A DNA stretch of 49,839 nucleotides, taken from contig JAJDNI010000036.1 of NCBI GenBank assembly GCA_022340755.1, forward strand, positions 1 to 49,839, written 5' to 3'. Shown here piece by piece: positions 26,495-35,464 of this stretch. Each line of letters begins with the position of its first letter. Within the stretch, counting starts at the first letter, position 1. The notes below the pieces were generated by a model. That model was given only the letters and a program-made list of their open reading frames with translations, did not search any database and was not told where the DNA came from. This stretch comes from Gemmatimonadota bacterium (GTDB lineage: Bacteria; Gemmatimonadota; Gemmatimonadetes; Longimicrobiales; Gaopeijiaceae). The position numbers and the translations under genes are program-made.

Positions 26495-29400
26495 CTCCGG
26501 GACTCCTTCTTCGCCGCCCGTTCCGGGCTCGGCGTCGTACCCACCTCGTAGCCGAGGATAGGGGCGAGCCACCGCTCCACCTCGGCCACTTCCATGCCCT
26601 TGCGCTCGGCGTAGTCCTTCACCTGGTCCGGACCGATGCGCCCGACACCGAAGTAGTGGGCCGCGGGGTGCGCGATGTACCAGCCGCTCACCGATGCCGG
26701 CGGGTCCATGGCGCAGCTCTCCGTGAGGCGAACGCCCGTGTTCGCTTCGACGTCCAGGACCGCGAACAGAGTGTGCTTCTCCTCGTGATCGGGACAGGCA
26801 GGGTAGCCCGGCGCCGGCCGGATGCCGCGATAGCCTTCGGCGATGAGAGCGGCGTTGTCCAGCGACTCGTCCGCCGCGTATCCCCAGAGCTCTCGCCGTA
26901 CCTTGGCATGAGCGTACTCTGCCAGCGCTTCGGCGAGCCGGTCGGCCACCGCCTTGGCCATGATGGCGGAATAGTCGTCGTGCTCGTCCTTGAAGGCATC
27001 CACGAGGTGGTCGAGCCCCCTGCCGGCGGTTACCGCGAAGGCACCCATCCAGTCCGCTACGCCCGATCCCTTCGGCGCGACGAAGTCCGACAGACAGAGA
27101 TTCGCGCGGCCTCCCTTCGCGAACTGCTGCCGGAGGCCGTGCACCACTGCCGTGACTTCCGAGCGGGCATCGTCGGCGTACAGCTCCACGTCGTCGCCGA
27201 CGGCGTTGGCGGGGAAGATCCCCACCACGGCCCTGGGGTGGAGCGCTCCCTCGGCCTCGATGCGGTCGAGCACCTCTCCGGCGTCCGCCAACAGCGTGCC
27301 GGCTTGCTCGCCGACCTCCGGATCCTCGAGGATCCCGGGATGGACGCCTTCGAGCTCCCACGTACGGAAGAAGGGCGTCCAGTCGATCCACCTTCGAAGC
27401 TCCGCCACCGGCACGTCAAATACGTGGATCCCGGGCGCGGCGGGGCGAGGCGCGGGGTATGCGGTCCAATCGGTCCGGAACGCCCGCCGTCTCGCCTCGT
27501 CGAGGGACAGCGTGTCGGCGCGGTCGCGTCGCTCGGCTCGCCTGCGGCGTACCTCGGCGTAGTCCGCCCTGACCTCGGTGACGAAAGCGTCGCGGGTCTT
27601 CGGATCGAGCAGTCGACCGAGGACTCCCACCGCGCGGGATGCGTCCAACACGTGGACCGTCGGGCCGTGGTAGCGCTCCTCGATCCGCAGCGCGGTGTGG
27701 GCCCGCGAGGTCGTGGCGCCGCCGATGAGCAGAGGCACGTCGAAGCCGAGGCGCTCCATCTCCTTCGCCACGTGCACCATCTGGTCCAGCGACGGGGTGA
27801 TGAGTCCCGAGAGTCCCACGACGTCCGCGCCCTCCTCCCGCGCGGCCTCGAGGATGCGCTCGGCGGGGACCATCACGCCGAGGTCCAGCACCTCGTATCC
27901 GTTACACTGCAGCACCACGCCCACGATGTTCTTGCCGATGTCGTGGACATCACCCTTGACGGTAGCCAGGAGCACCTTGCCCTTGTTGGAGGAGGCCGCC
28001 TGCTCCGCTTCCAGAAAGGGCACCAGGTAGGCGACGGCCTTCTTCATCACCCGAGCGCTCTTCACCACCTGCGGGAGGAACATGCGCCCGCTCCCGAAGA
28101 GGTCGCCCACGACGTTCATTCCGTCCATGAGTGGTCCCTCGATGACCCCCAGGGCCCGCCCCATCTCCTGGCGTGCGACCTCGACGTCCTCCTCCACCCA
28201 GGCGTCGATGCCCTGGACGAGGGCATGAACCAGACGCTCGCTGACGGGAAGGCTCCGCCACGCAGTGTCCACTTCCGCTCGCCGCTCGGCCGTTCCGGCG
28301 CGCTCGGAGGCCATCCGGGTGAGGGCTTCGGTGGCGCCGGGGCTACGGGCGAACAGAACGTCCTCCACAGCGGTGCGCAGGTCTTCGGGGATCTCATCGT
28401 AGACGGGGAGCGCGCCGGCGTTGACGATTCCCATGTCCAGGCCGCCATCGATGGCGTGGTACAGGAACGCCGCATGCATGGCCTCCCGAACCTCGGGACT
28501 GCCGCGGAAGGAGAAGGAGACGTTGCTGATGCCCCCGCTTGTGAGCGTGCCCGCGCAGGCTTCCTTGATGCGCCGCACCGCCTCGATGAACCACGCGGCA
28601 TAATGATCATGTTCGGGGATGCCCGTGGCGACAGCGAAGACGTTTGGATCGAAGACGATGTCCTCCGGGGGGAATCCCTCCTCCTCCACGAGGATCCGGT
28701 ACGCGCGCCGGCAGACCGCGACGCGTCGCTCGACGGTGTCGGCCTGTCCCTCCTCGTCGAACGCCATAACGATGGCAGCCGCCCCGTAGCGCCGCAGGAG
28801 GCGGGCCCGTTCGCGGAAGGTCTGTTCCCCATCCTTGAGGCTGATGGAGTTCACCACCCCCTTTCCCTGCAGGGTCTTCAGACCGGCCTCGATGACGGCC
28901 CAGTCGGATGAGTCCACCATGACCGGCACACGGGCGATGTCGGGCTCGGCGGCCACCAGATTCAGGAACCTGGTCATGGCGGCTGCGGACTCCAGCAGCC
29001 CCTCGTCCATGTTCACGTCGAGGACCTGGGCGCCACCCTGCACCTGTTGGAGCGCGACGCTCAACGCTTCTTGGTAGTCCCCCGCGAGAACAAGACGGGC
29101 GAAGCGCCGGGAGCCGGCCACGTTCGTTCGCTCTCCCACGTTCACGAAGAGCGAATCCGGGCCGATGTTCAGGGGCTCCAGGCCCGACAGGCGTGTGCGC
29201 CGATCGAGCTCGCGCGGCACCCGCGGCTCGAGACCGGCCACCGCCTCCGCCATGGCGCGCACGTGCTCCGGCCGGGTGCCGCAGCAGCCGCCCACGATGT
29301 TCAGGAAGCCCGCCTCTGCGAACTCGCGCACGGCCCGGGCCATGTGCTCGGGCGTGTCGTCGTATCCCCCCATGTCGTTGGGGAGACCGGCGTTGGGGTA

Positions 29401-30276
29401 GCAGCTCACGGGCACGTCGGCCACGTCGGAAAGCTCTTCCAGGAAGGGTCGCAGCTGGTCCACCCCGAGGGCGCAGTTGAGGCCCACGCTCAGCAGCCCG
29501 TTTGTGCGTACCGGCCCCGTCTGGACCCCATGGCGTACCGAGTTCCAGAAGGCCTCGGGGGTCTGTCCCGACAGCGTGCGGCCGCTCTGGTCCGTGATGG
29601 TTCCCGACACCATGACGGGCACGTCCTCCTCGAGCTCGGCCAGCACTCCGGAGATGGCGAACAGCGCCGCTTTGGCGTTCAGGGTGTCGAAGACCGTCTC
29701 CACCATGAGCAGGTCCGCGCCGCCCTCCAAAAGCCCACGGGCCTGCTCCGCATACGCGCGCGCCAGCTCGTCGAAGGTCACGGAACGGGCTCCCGGATCG
29801 GACACGATCGGTGAGATGGAGCAGGACCGTGTCGTGGGCCCAAGGGAGCCGATCACCCAGCGGGGGCGATCGGGGTTTCGGGCCTCCGCTGCGTCGGCTT
29901 CGGCGCGCGCCACCCGCGCCGCCTCACGGTTCATCTCGCGGACGACCCCTTCCAGGTCGTAGTCGGCCATGGAGATCCGGGTGGCGTTGAAGGTGTTGGT
30001 CTCGATGAGGTCGGCCCCGGCCTCGAGGTACTCGCGATGGATCTCTGCGATGACGTCCGGCCGTGTCAGGCTGAGCAGATCATTGGCTCCCTGGAGCGCA
30101 CGGGGGTGGTCCGCGAAGCGTGCCCCACGGAAGTCGTCCTCACCCAGGCCGTATCCCTGGATCATGGTGCCCATGGCACCGTCCATCAGGAGGATGCGCG
30201 TGCGCAGCTGCGCCCGGAGGAGGGCGGTGCGCTCGGCACGCGTCATGGTGCCCGATGTCGACCTGGCTGGGGTCAT
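26491..30276 (-). CDS. metH: Cobalamin-dependent methionine synthase
   Basis: The 1261-residue product is full length and contains all four modules. The homocysteine domain opens with [12 protein letters not shown] and has zinc cysteines Cys268 (GLNCALG) and Cys331-332 (GGCCGT). A pterin-binding domain follows ([16 protein letters not shown]). The B12 domain has the DxHxxG ligand, His778 in GDVHDIGKN. The reactivation domain has the SAM-binding RPAPGYPAC at about 1152. MetH transfers a methyl group from methyl-THF to homocysteine via methylcobalamin. ATG 30276 is chosen because GGAGAGG sits five bases upstream; in-frame codons further upstream lie inside the riboswitch-like leader. It leads the methionine operon. 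Confidence 0.96.
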   Translation of the reverse strand: MTPARSTSGTMTRAERTALLRAQLRTRILLMDGAMGTMIQGYGLGEDDFRGARFADHPRALQGANDLLSLTRPDVIAEIHREYLEAGADLIETNTFNATRISMADYDLEGVVREMNREAARVARAEADAAEARNPDRPRWVIGSLGPTTRSCSISPIVSDPGARSVTFDELARAYAEQARGLLEGGADLLMVETVFDTLNAKAALFAISGVLAELEEDVPVMVSGTITDQSGRTLSGQTPEAFWNSVRHGVQTGPVRTNGLLSVGLNCALGVDQLRPFLEELSDVADVPVSCYPNAGLPNDMGGYDDTPEHMARAVREFAEAGFLNIVGGCCGTRPEHVRAMAEAVAGLEPRVPRELDRRTRLSGLEPLNIGPDSLFVNVGERTNVAGSRRFARLVLAGDYQEALSVALQQVQGGAQVLDVNMDEGLLESAAAMTRFLNLVAAEPDIARVPVMVDSSDWAVIEAGLKTLQGKGVVNSISLKDGEQTFRERARLLRRYGAAAIVMAFDEEGQADTVERRVAVCRRAYRILVEEEGFPPEDIVFDPNVFAVATGIPEHDHYAAWFIEAVRRIKEACAGTLTSGGISNVSFSFRGSPEVREAMHAAFLYHAIDGGLDMGIVNAGALPVYDEIPEDLRTAVEDVLFARSPGATEALTRMASERAGTAERRAEVDTAWRSLPVSERLVHALVQGIDAWVEEDVEVARQEMGRALGVIEGPLMDGMNVVGDLFGSGRMFLPQVVKSARVMKKAVAYLVPFLEAEQAASSNKGKVLLATVKGDVHDIGKNIVGVVLQCNGYEVLDLGVMVPAERILEAAREEGADVVGLSGLITPSLDQMVHVAKEMERLGFDVPLLIGGATTSRAHTALRIEERYHGPTVHVLDASRAVGVLGRLLDPKTRDAFVTEVRADYAEVRRRRAERRDRADTLSLDEARRRAFRTDWTAYPAPRPAAPGIHVFDVPVAELRRWIDWTPFFRTWELEGVHPGILEDPEVGEQAGTLLADAGEVLDRIEAEGALHPRAVVGIFPANAVGDDVELYADDARSEVTAVVHGLRQQFAKGGRANLCLSDFVAPKGSGVADWMGAFAVTAGRGLDHLVDAFKDEHDDYSAIMAKAVADRLAEALAEYAHAKVRRELWGYAADESLDNAALIAEGYRGIRPAPGYPACPDHEEKHTLFAVLDVEANTGVRLTESCAMDPPASVSGWYIAHPAAHYFGVGRIGPDQVKDYAERKGMEVAEVERWLAPILGYEVGTTPSPERAAKKESRR

Positions 30277-30281
30277 CACTA

Positions 30282-30288
30282 CCTCTCC
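30282..30288 (-). promoter_or_regulatory. Shine-Dalgarno site of metH
   Basis: GGAGAGG on the minus strand, five bases before the ATG at 30276. It lies right after two GGCTTT copies (30291-30296 and 30298-30303) that can pair with the 3' part of the SAM-II-like aptamer. Confidence 0.75.
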
Positions 30289-30333
30289 GGAAAGCCGAAA
30301 GCCCCTTCGCGCGGCAGCGGAGCGATGGGGCGT

Positions 30334-30409
30334 GGGCTTTTTAGCTCGTTCGCCTATGGAGCCCGGAAGCTCCTTCGGCGGGGCCGCAATACGCCGCAAA
30401 TCGCCCCGA
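30334..30409 (-). ncRNA. SAM-II-like riboswitch aptamer upstream of metH
   Basis: On the minus strand the leader reads CGGGGC (30408-30403), GATTT (30402-30398), GCGGCGTATTGCG, then GCCCCG (30384-30379), and later GCTAAAAAGCCC (30345-30334). Order and sequence match the SAM-II core as I remember it: a P1 stem, a loop with GAUUU and CGUAUUGC, and a downstream GCUAAAAAG that closes a pseudoknot. P1 is six base pairs. GGC at 30395-30393 can pair with GCC at 30337-30335; in the sequence I recall the pair is CC with GG, so this looks like covariation. The linker holds an extra hairpin (GGAGC 30373-30369 with GCTCC 30362-30358). It precedes metH, a SAM-cycle gene, and begins about eight bases after a predicted transcription start. 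Confidence 0.75.
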
Positions 30410-30424
30410 TTCAGTTGTCATTCC

Positions 30425-30453
30425 ATTGTAGCACCGCCCACGACCCTGGCCAA
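30425..30453 (-). promoter_or_regulatory. Sigma-70-type promoter of the metH operon
   Basis: On the minus strand, TTGGCC (30453-30448) and TACAAT (30430-30425) are separated by exactly 17 bases. The boxes match the consensus at four and five of six positions. The expected start site, about 30417, lies just upstream of the SAM-II-like P1 stem. Confidence 0.7.
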
Positions 30454-30490
30454 GCGCAGCGTCGCGGGTGGGAGGATCGGCCCGGTTCCC

Positions 30491-33184
30491 TCAGCGGCTC
30501 AACCAGTAGCTCGCCTTGATCATGAACACGTTGCGCGGATGCACGTCGAAGAGTGTGCGCACGTTGCCGCTGAAGTCGAACGCTCCGTCCTCGATGAAGT
30601 CGTTCCTGCCCTGAGACCACACCACGAACAGGGTGGAGCCGGGGCGATACTCCCAGCGTAGCACCGTGTTCGAGCGGAACTGCTTGAAGTTGAAGTCCGG
30701 CTTGTCGAATGACTCCTCCGTGCCATTTCCGTCGACATCCGTGTAGATGACTCCATTCGCTTCACGGGTGGTCAGCACCTCGAACCGATCGACATACCGT
30801 ACCGCGCGAGGGTCGGCCACCCGCTTGAAGTCGCTGAAGCGGCCGGCGCTGACGAAGGGCTCCGCATACACCTGCAGGGAAAGCGTCGGGGAAAAGGCGT
30901 AGTCCACGCGGGCGACGAGTCCCACCGTGGTCTGGTCGATGCGGCCGAACACGTAGTCGGTGCGCGTACCCGTGAAGTCGTCCACCCATTGGCGGTCGTC
31001 GACATTCCGGCTGAAGGATGCGCCTGCGCGGACGGAGGCCCTTCCCGAGGTGCGGAGGGTCACCCCGGGCGAGACGCCGAGGGACCACGAGTCGCTCTCG
31101 GAGCGGACGTTGCCCCAGGTGCTCACGTTCACCGAGACCGTGTTCTGGCTGTTGGTGCTCAAGCCCGTCCAGAAGTTCGTGCTGGGCTCGACCTTGAAGA
31201 GGGGTCCGCCTCGCAGCGTGCGCCCGGAATAGACGCTCGCATCCCGGTTCACGCCGACGTTGGCGCTCCAGAAGTTCTTGAACTGCGCAGACCCGTTGAC
31301 GTTGCCGCCGAACCCGGCCCGGTCACCGTCGTAGTTCCAGCTCGTCCATCCGTTCGTGTTGAGATTCCAGCTCTGGAACGGCCCCTCCGGCGTCGTCTGC
31401 CGGTATCCCACCCACAGCCAGTTGGTGAACGAGTCGGCGTCCCTCAGGTAGCCGATGTCGTTGACCTCGAACCCCGGCGAGCGGGTGTGCAGCCCGGTGG
31501 AGAAGCGCCAGTGACCTCCACCGATCTTCCCGATGGACAGATACGCCGAGCCCCCGGAGAGGCTCGTCCGCGTCGGATCGAAGCTGAAGCTCTTCGCGTC
31601 GGGACGCTGGTAGTAGTGCGCCGCCGACTTCTGCGTTGCGGCGATGGCACCCTCCGATCCACGTACGTACGAGCCCAGGAAGTACCCGTCGATGGAGTAC
31701 TTCTCGTCGGCGAACCGGTGGCGGAAGTCCAGGCCGCCGGTCCAGGCGCCGGTGCGCAGGTCGAGCTGGTCGGCCACGGCGCTGTTCCGGTTCACCGTCG
31801 TGGCGATCACGCCGAGGGCCGAGCGCCCCTGACGGAAGTCCTTCTGGACCCTGAGAACGCCATAGTTGGTGAAGGGCTCCACGGCCTCACGCAGCCGGGG
31901 CCCGTCGGCGGGGGCCACCCGGGCCGTCTCCTCAGCCGTGAGCGCCTGGAGCGCGCCGATGGACCAGCCACCCGCGGTCTTCCCCGAGAGCTTCCAGGCC
32001 CCCAGGATCGTCGTCTGTTCCGGTGCGTCGACGTACCCCCCCTGGTCATCCGCCGACCCCTGGGGCGCCCTGCCGATGCGTCTGGAATAGAAGAGCGACT
32101 CGTTGGCGTTGTCGCCGTCCCCGAGTGCGATGCCGAACCTGTAGATGCTCGCTCCCTCGAGGAAGAAGGGCCGGCGCTCCGGCAGGAAGGTCTCGAATGC
32201 GGTGAGGTTCACCTGCGCCGGATCGGCCTCCACCTGCCCGAAGTCCGGATTGAGCGTGAGGTCGAGGGTCAGGTTGCTGGTGACGCCGTACTTGACGTCC
32301 GCACCGACCGCACCGGCGGTGGCGTCGGGCCGATAGAACGGATTCTCAGCGTCGCCCGGAGCCCGCTCGAGCCGAGCGAGGGTGTAGGGGATGACCTCGA
32401 GATGATTCGGAACTCGCAGGTTCGTGAGCCCCCGGAGCTCCCCCGACTTCGAGACCACGGCCGCGTCCTGACGCGACAGGGGAGCCCAGACGACGGTCTC
32501 GTGCTTGCGGGCAATCATGCGGAAAAAGTTGATCCCCCACGTCTGCACGGGGCGGTCCTTGAATCTCAGCTGCGAATAGGGGATGCGGAACTCGGCCGTC
32601 CACCCCTCCGCGTCGCGGCTCGTCGCCGCGTCCCACACCGCGTCCCACCCCGAGTCCTCGTTGGTGTCGTCGAAGCGGTAGATGTCGGTCTTCACCCCCA
32701 CGGGATTGACCTGGAAGTGAAAGGCCGTGCGGCGATCGTGGTAGGAGTCGATGATGACGCCGACCTGGTCCGAGTAGGAGTCCTGGTCACGCCTCGTGAG
32801 GCGTCCGACGATCTGGTCGGGATGGGAGTCATAGGCGCGGATCGCCACGTAGATCGCGTCGGTGCCGTAGAGGACGCGCGCCTCGGTGCGCTCGGTGGCC
32901 GGGTCTCCGTCTCCGGGCTCGTACTGGACGAAGTGCGTCGCCACGGGGGCCCGCTCCCACGCGGCCTCCACAGCGCGGCCGTCGAGCCGCAACTCGGCGT
33001 CGGCGACCCGCTCGGCCACCAGGACCGGTGGTCCGGCCGCGGCGCGACACCCGGAGACCACCTTCGTGGTGTCCACCGGCAGCCAGTTTGCCGATCCGGT
33101 GTTTACCTGAATTCCCTGTGCCCCCAACCCTCCACTCGTGGCCAAAACCGCCACAGCGGCAAACGCGCACACCGTTTTCGACAT
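30491..33184 (-). CDS. DUF5916 / CBM9-like outer-membrane-associated protein
   Basis: The 897-residue product has a signal peptide (about 1-22, ending GLGAQ). A carbohydrate-binding family 9-like domain follows at about 55-235 (LDGRAVEAAWERAPVATHF, YVAIRAYDSHPDQIVGRLTR, AEFRIPYSQLRF). The rest is the DUF5916 region, a long run of amphipathic strands ending in an aromatic-rich C-terminus (MIKASYWLSR) that resembles an outer-membrane barrel. KHETVVWAPL and NHLEVIPYTLAR are typical DUF5916 segments. Such proteins are numerous in Gemmatimonadota and Bacteroidota and their function is unknown. A paralogue lies at 48443. It ends about 40 bases upstream of the metH promoter, and I see no clear terminator between. 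Confidence 0.88.
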   Translation of the reverse strand: MSKTVCAFAAVAVLATSGGLGAQGIQVNTGSANWLPVDTTKVVSGCRAAAGPPVLVAERVADAELRLDGRAVEAAWERAPVATHFVQYEPGDGDPATERTEARVLYGTDAIYVAIRAYDSHPDQIVGRLTRRDQDSYSDQVGVIIDSYHDRRTAFHFQVNPVGVKTDIYRFDDTNEDSGWDAVWDAATSRDAEGWTAEFRIPYSQLRFKDRPVQTWGINFFRMIARKHETVVWAPLSRQDAAVVSKSGELRGLTNLRVPNHLEVIPYTLARLERAPGDAENPFYRPDATAGAVGADVKYGVTSNLTLDLTLNPDFGQVEADPAQVNLTAFETFLPERRPFFLEGASIYRFGIALGDGDNANESLFYSRRIGRAPQGSADDQGGYVDAPEQTTILGAWKLSGKTAGGWSIGALQALTAEETARVAPADGPRLREAVEPFTNYGVLRVQKDFRQGRSALGVIATTVNRNSAVADQLDLRTGAWTGGLDFRHRFADEKYSIDGYFLGSYVRGSEGAIAATQKSAAHYYQRPDAKSFSFDPTRTSLSGGSAYLSIGKIGGGHWRFSTGLHTRSPGFEVNDIGYLRDADSFTNWLWVGYRQTTPEGPFQSWNLNTNGWTSWNYDGDRAGFGGNVNGSAQFKNFWSANVGVNRDASVYSGRTLRGGPLFKVEPSTNFWTGLSTNSQNTVSVNVSTWGNVRSESDSWSLGVSPGVTLRTSGRASVRAGASFSRNVDDRQWVDDFTGTRTDYVFGRIDQTTVGLVARVDYAFSPTLSLQVYAEPFVSAGRFSDFKRVADPRAVRYVDRFEVLTTREANGVIYTDVDGNGTEESFDKPDFNFKQFRSNTVLRWEYRPGSTLFVVWSQGRNDFIEDGAFDFSGNVRTLFDVHPRNVFMIKASYWLSR

Positions 33185-33453
33185 CGCTCGACGTCCCCCG
33201 TCCCCTCCGGCTACCCGTCTGAAACTCCCCGCCGGTCGTCGATCCCGTTGGACAGGGCCACTTCACCGACCGTTGCGATGCGGCTGTCGGAGCGGCCGAC
33301 GATCGCGGGGATCATCAAGCCCTACGTCAATGCCCCTAGAGGGGTTTCCGTGGCCGCTGGACATCCTCCGGGAGTGCCCGCATCGGTCTTGGACGTCCGC
33401 TACGCGAACGCGACATTGTCTGCTGGCGATCGGTGTTCCCGGCCTTCGGTGAC

Positions 33454-33460
33454 GAGGAGA
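33454..33460 (+). promoter_or_regulatory. Shine-Dalgarno site of the dapF-like gene
   Basis: GAGGAGA lies four bases before GTG 33465 and fixes that start. Confidence 0.7.
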
Positions 33461-33464
33461 CGGC

Positions 33465-34355
33465 GTGTTCGACGAAACGCAGGGCCGTCCGCGGGTGGGG
33501 GCGGCGTTCTACAAGGCCCACGGGTTGGGCAACGACTATCTCGTCTTCGAGGAGGGCGACGCCTGGAGGGCGAGCCCGGAGGCGGTCACCCGAGTGTGTG
33601 ATCGCTGGAGGGGACCCGGTGGGGACGGGATCGTCCTCCTCCTCTCTGGAGGGCCCCCCTTCCGGCTCCGCATGTTCAACCCCGACGGCTCGGAGTTCGA
33701 GCGCAGTGGCAACGGCTTGCGCATCCTGGCCTCGTACCTCGCGCGTCGCGCGCGTGTAGGGACCCAACCCTTTACGGTAGAGGTGGGTGGGGACCAGGTG
33801 CGCATGACCGTGCACAGCTCGACACCGCCCCTCTACGACGTCTCCGCGGATATGGGCGCGGCGCAGGTGGGGCCGGACGCGGTGGCACTCGACCCGGCGG
33901 CGCTGGACGCTGCGGGGCGCCTCGAGCTGGAGAGCGGCGAACGGGTCGGCATCGTGCCGGTCCGGGTGGGCAACCCCCATGTGGTGGTCTTCACCGACGA
34001 CGCTACCGAGGAGCGACTCCTGCGCTGGGGCCCGTCCCTCGCCACGCACCCCGCGCTTGCGCGGGGCTCCAACGTGCAGGTCGCCTCCGTCGTGGGGCCG
34101 CGGGCGTGCAAAGCGCTCATCTGGGAGCGGGGCGTAGGACACACCTCGGCGTCCGGGACGTCGTCGTGCGCTGTCGCCGTCGCGGCGGTGACGGAGGGCC
34201 TGCTGGAGCCCGGGGAGATCATCATCCACCTCGAGGGTGGGGACCTCGGTGTGACGGTTGCTCCCGGGCTGGACGTCGTGCTCCGCGGGCCGGTGGAAGA
34301 GGTGTGCGAGGGCGTCCTGACCGAGGGCTTCCTAACGACGCTACGGCTTGGTTAG
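33465..34355 (+). CDS. DapF-family epimerase-like protein with both catalytic Cys replaced by Ser
   Basis: The 296-residue protein has the two-lobed diaminopimelate epimerase fold: KAHGLGNDYLVFE at the N-terminus, FNPDGSEFERSGNGLR in the first lobe, VGNPHVVVF at the hinge and WERGVGHTSASGTSSC in the second lobe. DapF uses two cysteines as acid and base, in MCGNG and ACGTGAC. Here these are Ser81 (RSGNG, codon AGT) and Ser230 (ASGTSSC, codon TCC); the nearby Cys235 is the second, non-catalytic one. The Glu of RGAGET is also His. It is therefore unlikely to be an ordinary DAP epimerase; a different racemase, a dehydratase or an inactive paralogue are options. It is monocistronic and not near other lysine genes. 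Confidence 0.8.
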   Translation: MFDETQGRPRVGAAFYKAHGLGNDYLVFEEGDAWRASPEAVTRVCDRWRGPGGDGIVLLLSGGPPFRLRMFNPDGSEFERSGNGLRILASYLARRARVGTQPFTVEVGGDQVRMTVHSSTPPLYDVSADMGAAQVGPDAVALDPAALDAAGRLELESGERVGIVPVRVGNPHVVVFTDDATEERLLRWGPSLATHPALARGSNVQVASVVGPRACKALIWERGVGHTSASGTSSCAVAVAAVTEGLLEPGEIIIHLEGGDLGVTVAPGLDVVLRGPVEEVCEGVLTEGFLTTLRLG

Positions 34356-34393
34356 GCGTTTAAGCTGCGCAGAAGGGGCGCGACGCTCCGCCC

Positions 34394-35464
34394 TTACGTC
34401 CGGACGCGCACCAGGAGCACCGCGGCGGCGGTCGCGAACAGGACGTTGGAGACCCACGCCGCCATCAACGGCGAGATGGTGCCCGCGGCGCCCATGGCCG
34501 CCGCCACCTTGAAGAGGAGCAGGTAGAGGATCGTGGTGCCAAGGGAGATGCCCACCCCGTACGCCGTCCCACCCCGCCGGCTGCTGGTCGCCAGGGGAAC
34601 GCCGAAGAGAATGACCACCAGCGTCGCCACGGGGATGGAGAGCTTCTGCTCCTGTTTGACCCGCAGGCGCCCGGCGTTGCCTCCCGACCTCTCGACGACG
34701 TGCGCCAGGTGGGTGAGCTCCGCGTAGGTCATCTCGTCGGGCTGTCGAGGCGCTTCGAGAAGCTCGTCGGGGCGCTCGGTGAAGCCTGGGACCCACAGGC
34801 GCGCGAACTGGAACACGCTCTCGGTGCTGTCCGAGTACAGGCGGCGCGCGTATCCGCTGATGAAGGTCCAGCCCGAGATCGAATCCCGGAGGGCGTCATT
34901 GGCCTTGATGTAGAGCGCCGCGGACGTGTCCGTGGGAGGAAGCTCGACGGTGACGTTCCTCATGCGGCCGTCGGCCGCCATGAGGTGACCCACCTGCCAG
35001 GTGGTGCCGTCGTCGGCCTCGTATACGAAGTCGCTCCGGAAGGACGTGCGGATATCCTCGGCCTTCAGGATCTGGGACGCGATGCGCTTTCCCCGGGGCA
35101 CCACGTCGGTGAGGCCCAGGGCCACTCCGGTGAGAAGCACCCCCATCACCAGGATCGGGCGTACCACACGGTGGAACGAGATGCCGCCGGCTTTGGCCGC
35201 AACGAGCTCCCGGTGGGTGGTCATGCCGTAGACGGTGAACACCGCCGCCACCAGCGCCGCGATGGGGAACGACCACTGGATGAACATCGGCAGCTGATAC
35301 ACGTACGCCTTGGCCACCTCCATCCGGGTGAGTCCCCGATCGAGGTAGCCGGCGAGGTTCTCCGTGATGTCCCCGAGGATGAAGAGGGGAGGCGCCGCTG
35401 CCAGGAAGACCACGAATAGCTTGATGAACGTCCAGGCGACGAGCCGATCCAGGATCCGAATCAT
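34394..35464 (-). CDS. lptG: LptG-type permease of the LPS export complex
   Basis: The 356-residue product belongs to the YjgP/YjgQ family: six membrane helices in two triplets around a periplasmic beta-jellyroll. Typical segments are TFIKLFVVFLAAAPPLFIL near residue 13, THRELVAAKAGGISFHRV and KQEQKLSIPVATLVVILFGV before the second triplet. LptF and LptG form the ABC permease that pulls lipopolysaccharide from the inner membrane. It follows lptF with an ATGA overlap at 35461-35464; MIRILDRL is the family N-terminus and fixes the start. LptB, LptC and LptA are not in the window. F and G were assigned by order and length and could be exchanged. Confidence 0.88.
   Translation of the reverse strand: MIRILDRLVAWTFIKLFVVFLAAAPPLFILGDITENLAGYLDRGLTRMEVAKAYVYQLPMFIQWSFPIAALVAAVFTVYGMTTHRELVAAKAGGISFHRVVRPILVMGVLLTGVALGLTDVVPRGKRIASQILKAEDIRTSFRSDFVYEADDGTTWQVGHLMAADGRMRNVTVELPPTDTSAALYIKANDALRDSISGWTFISGYARRLYSDSTESVFQFARLWVPGFTERPDELLEAPRQPDEMTYAELTHLAHVVERSGGNAGRLRVKQEQKLSIPVATLVVILFGVPLATSSRRGGTAYGVGISLGTTILYLLLFKVAAAMGAAGTISPLMAAWVSNVLFATAAAVLLVRVRT

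Noticed and set aside
30277-30430. Cobalamin or SAM-I riboswitch upstream of metH
   Set aside because: No B12 box and no SAM-I core (GAUGAAA-type junctions) was found; the sequence fits SAM-II much better.
33333-33347. CCCC-TAGA-GGGG-TTT as a terminator
   Set aside because: The stem is only four base pairs and it lies upstream of both divergent genes, not after a stop codon.
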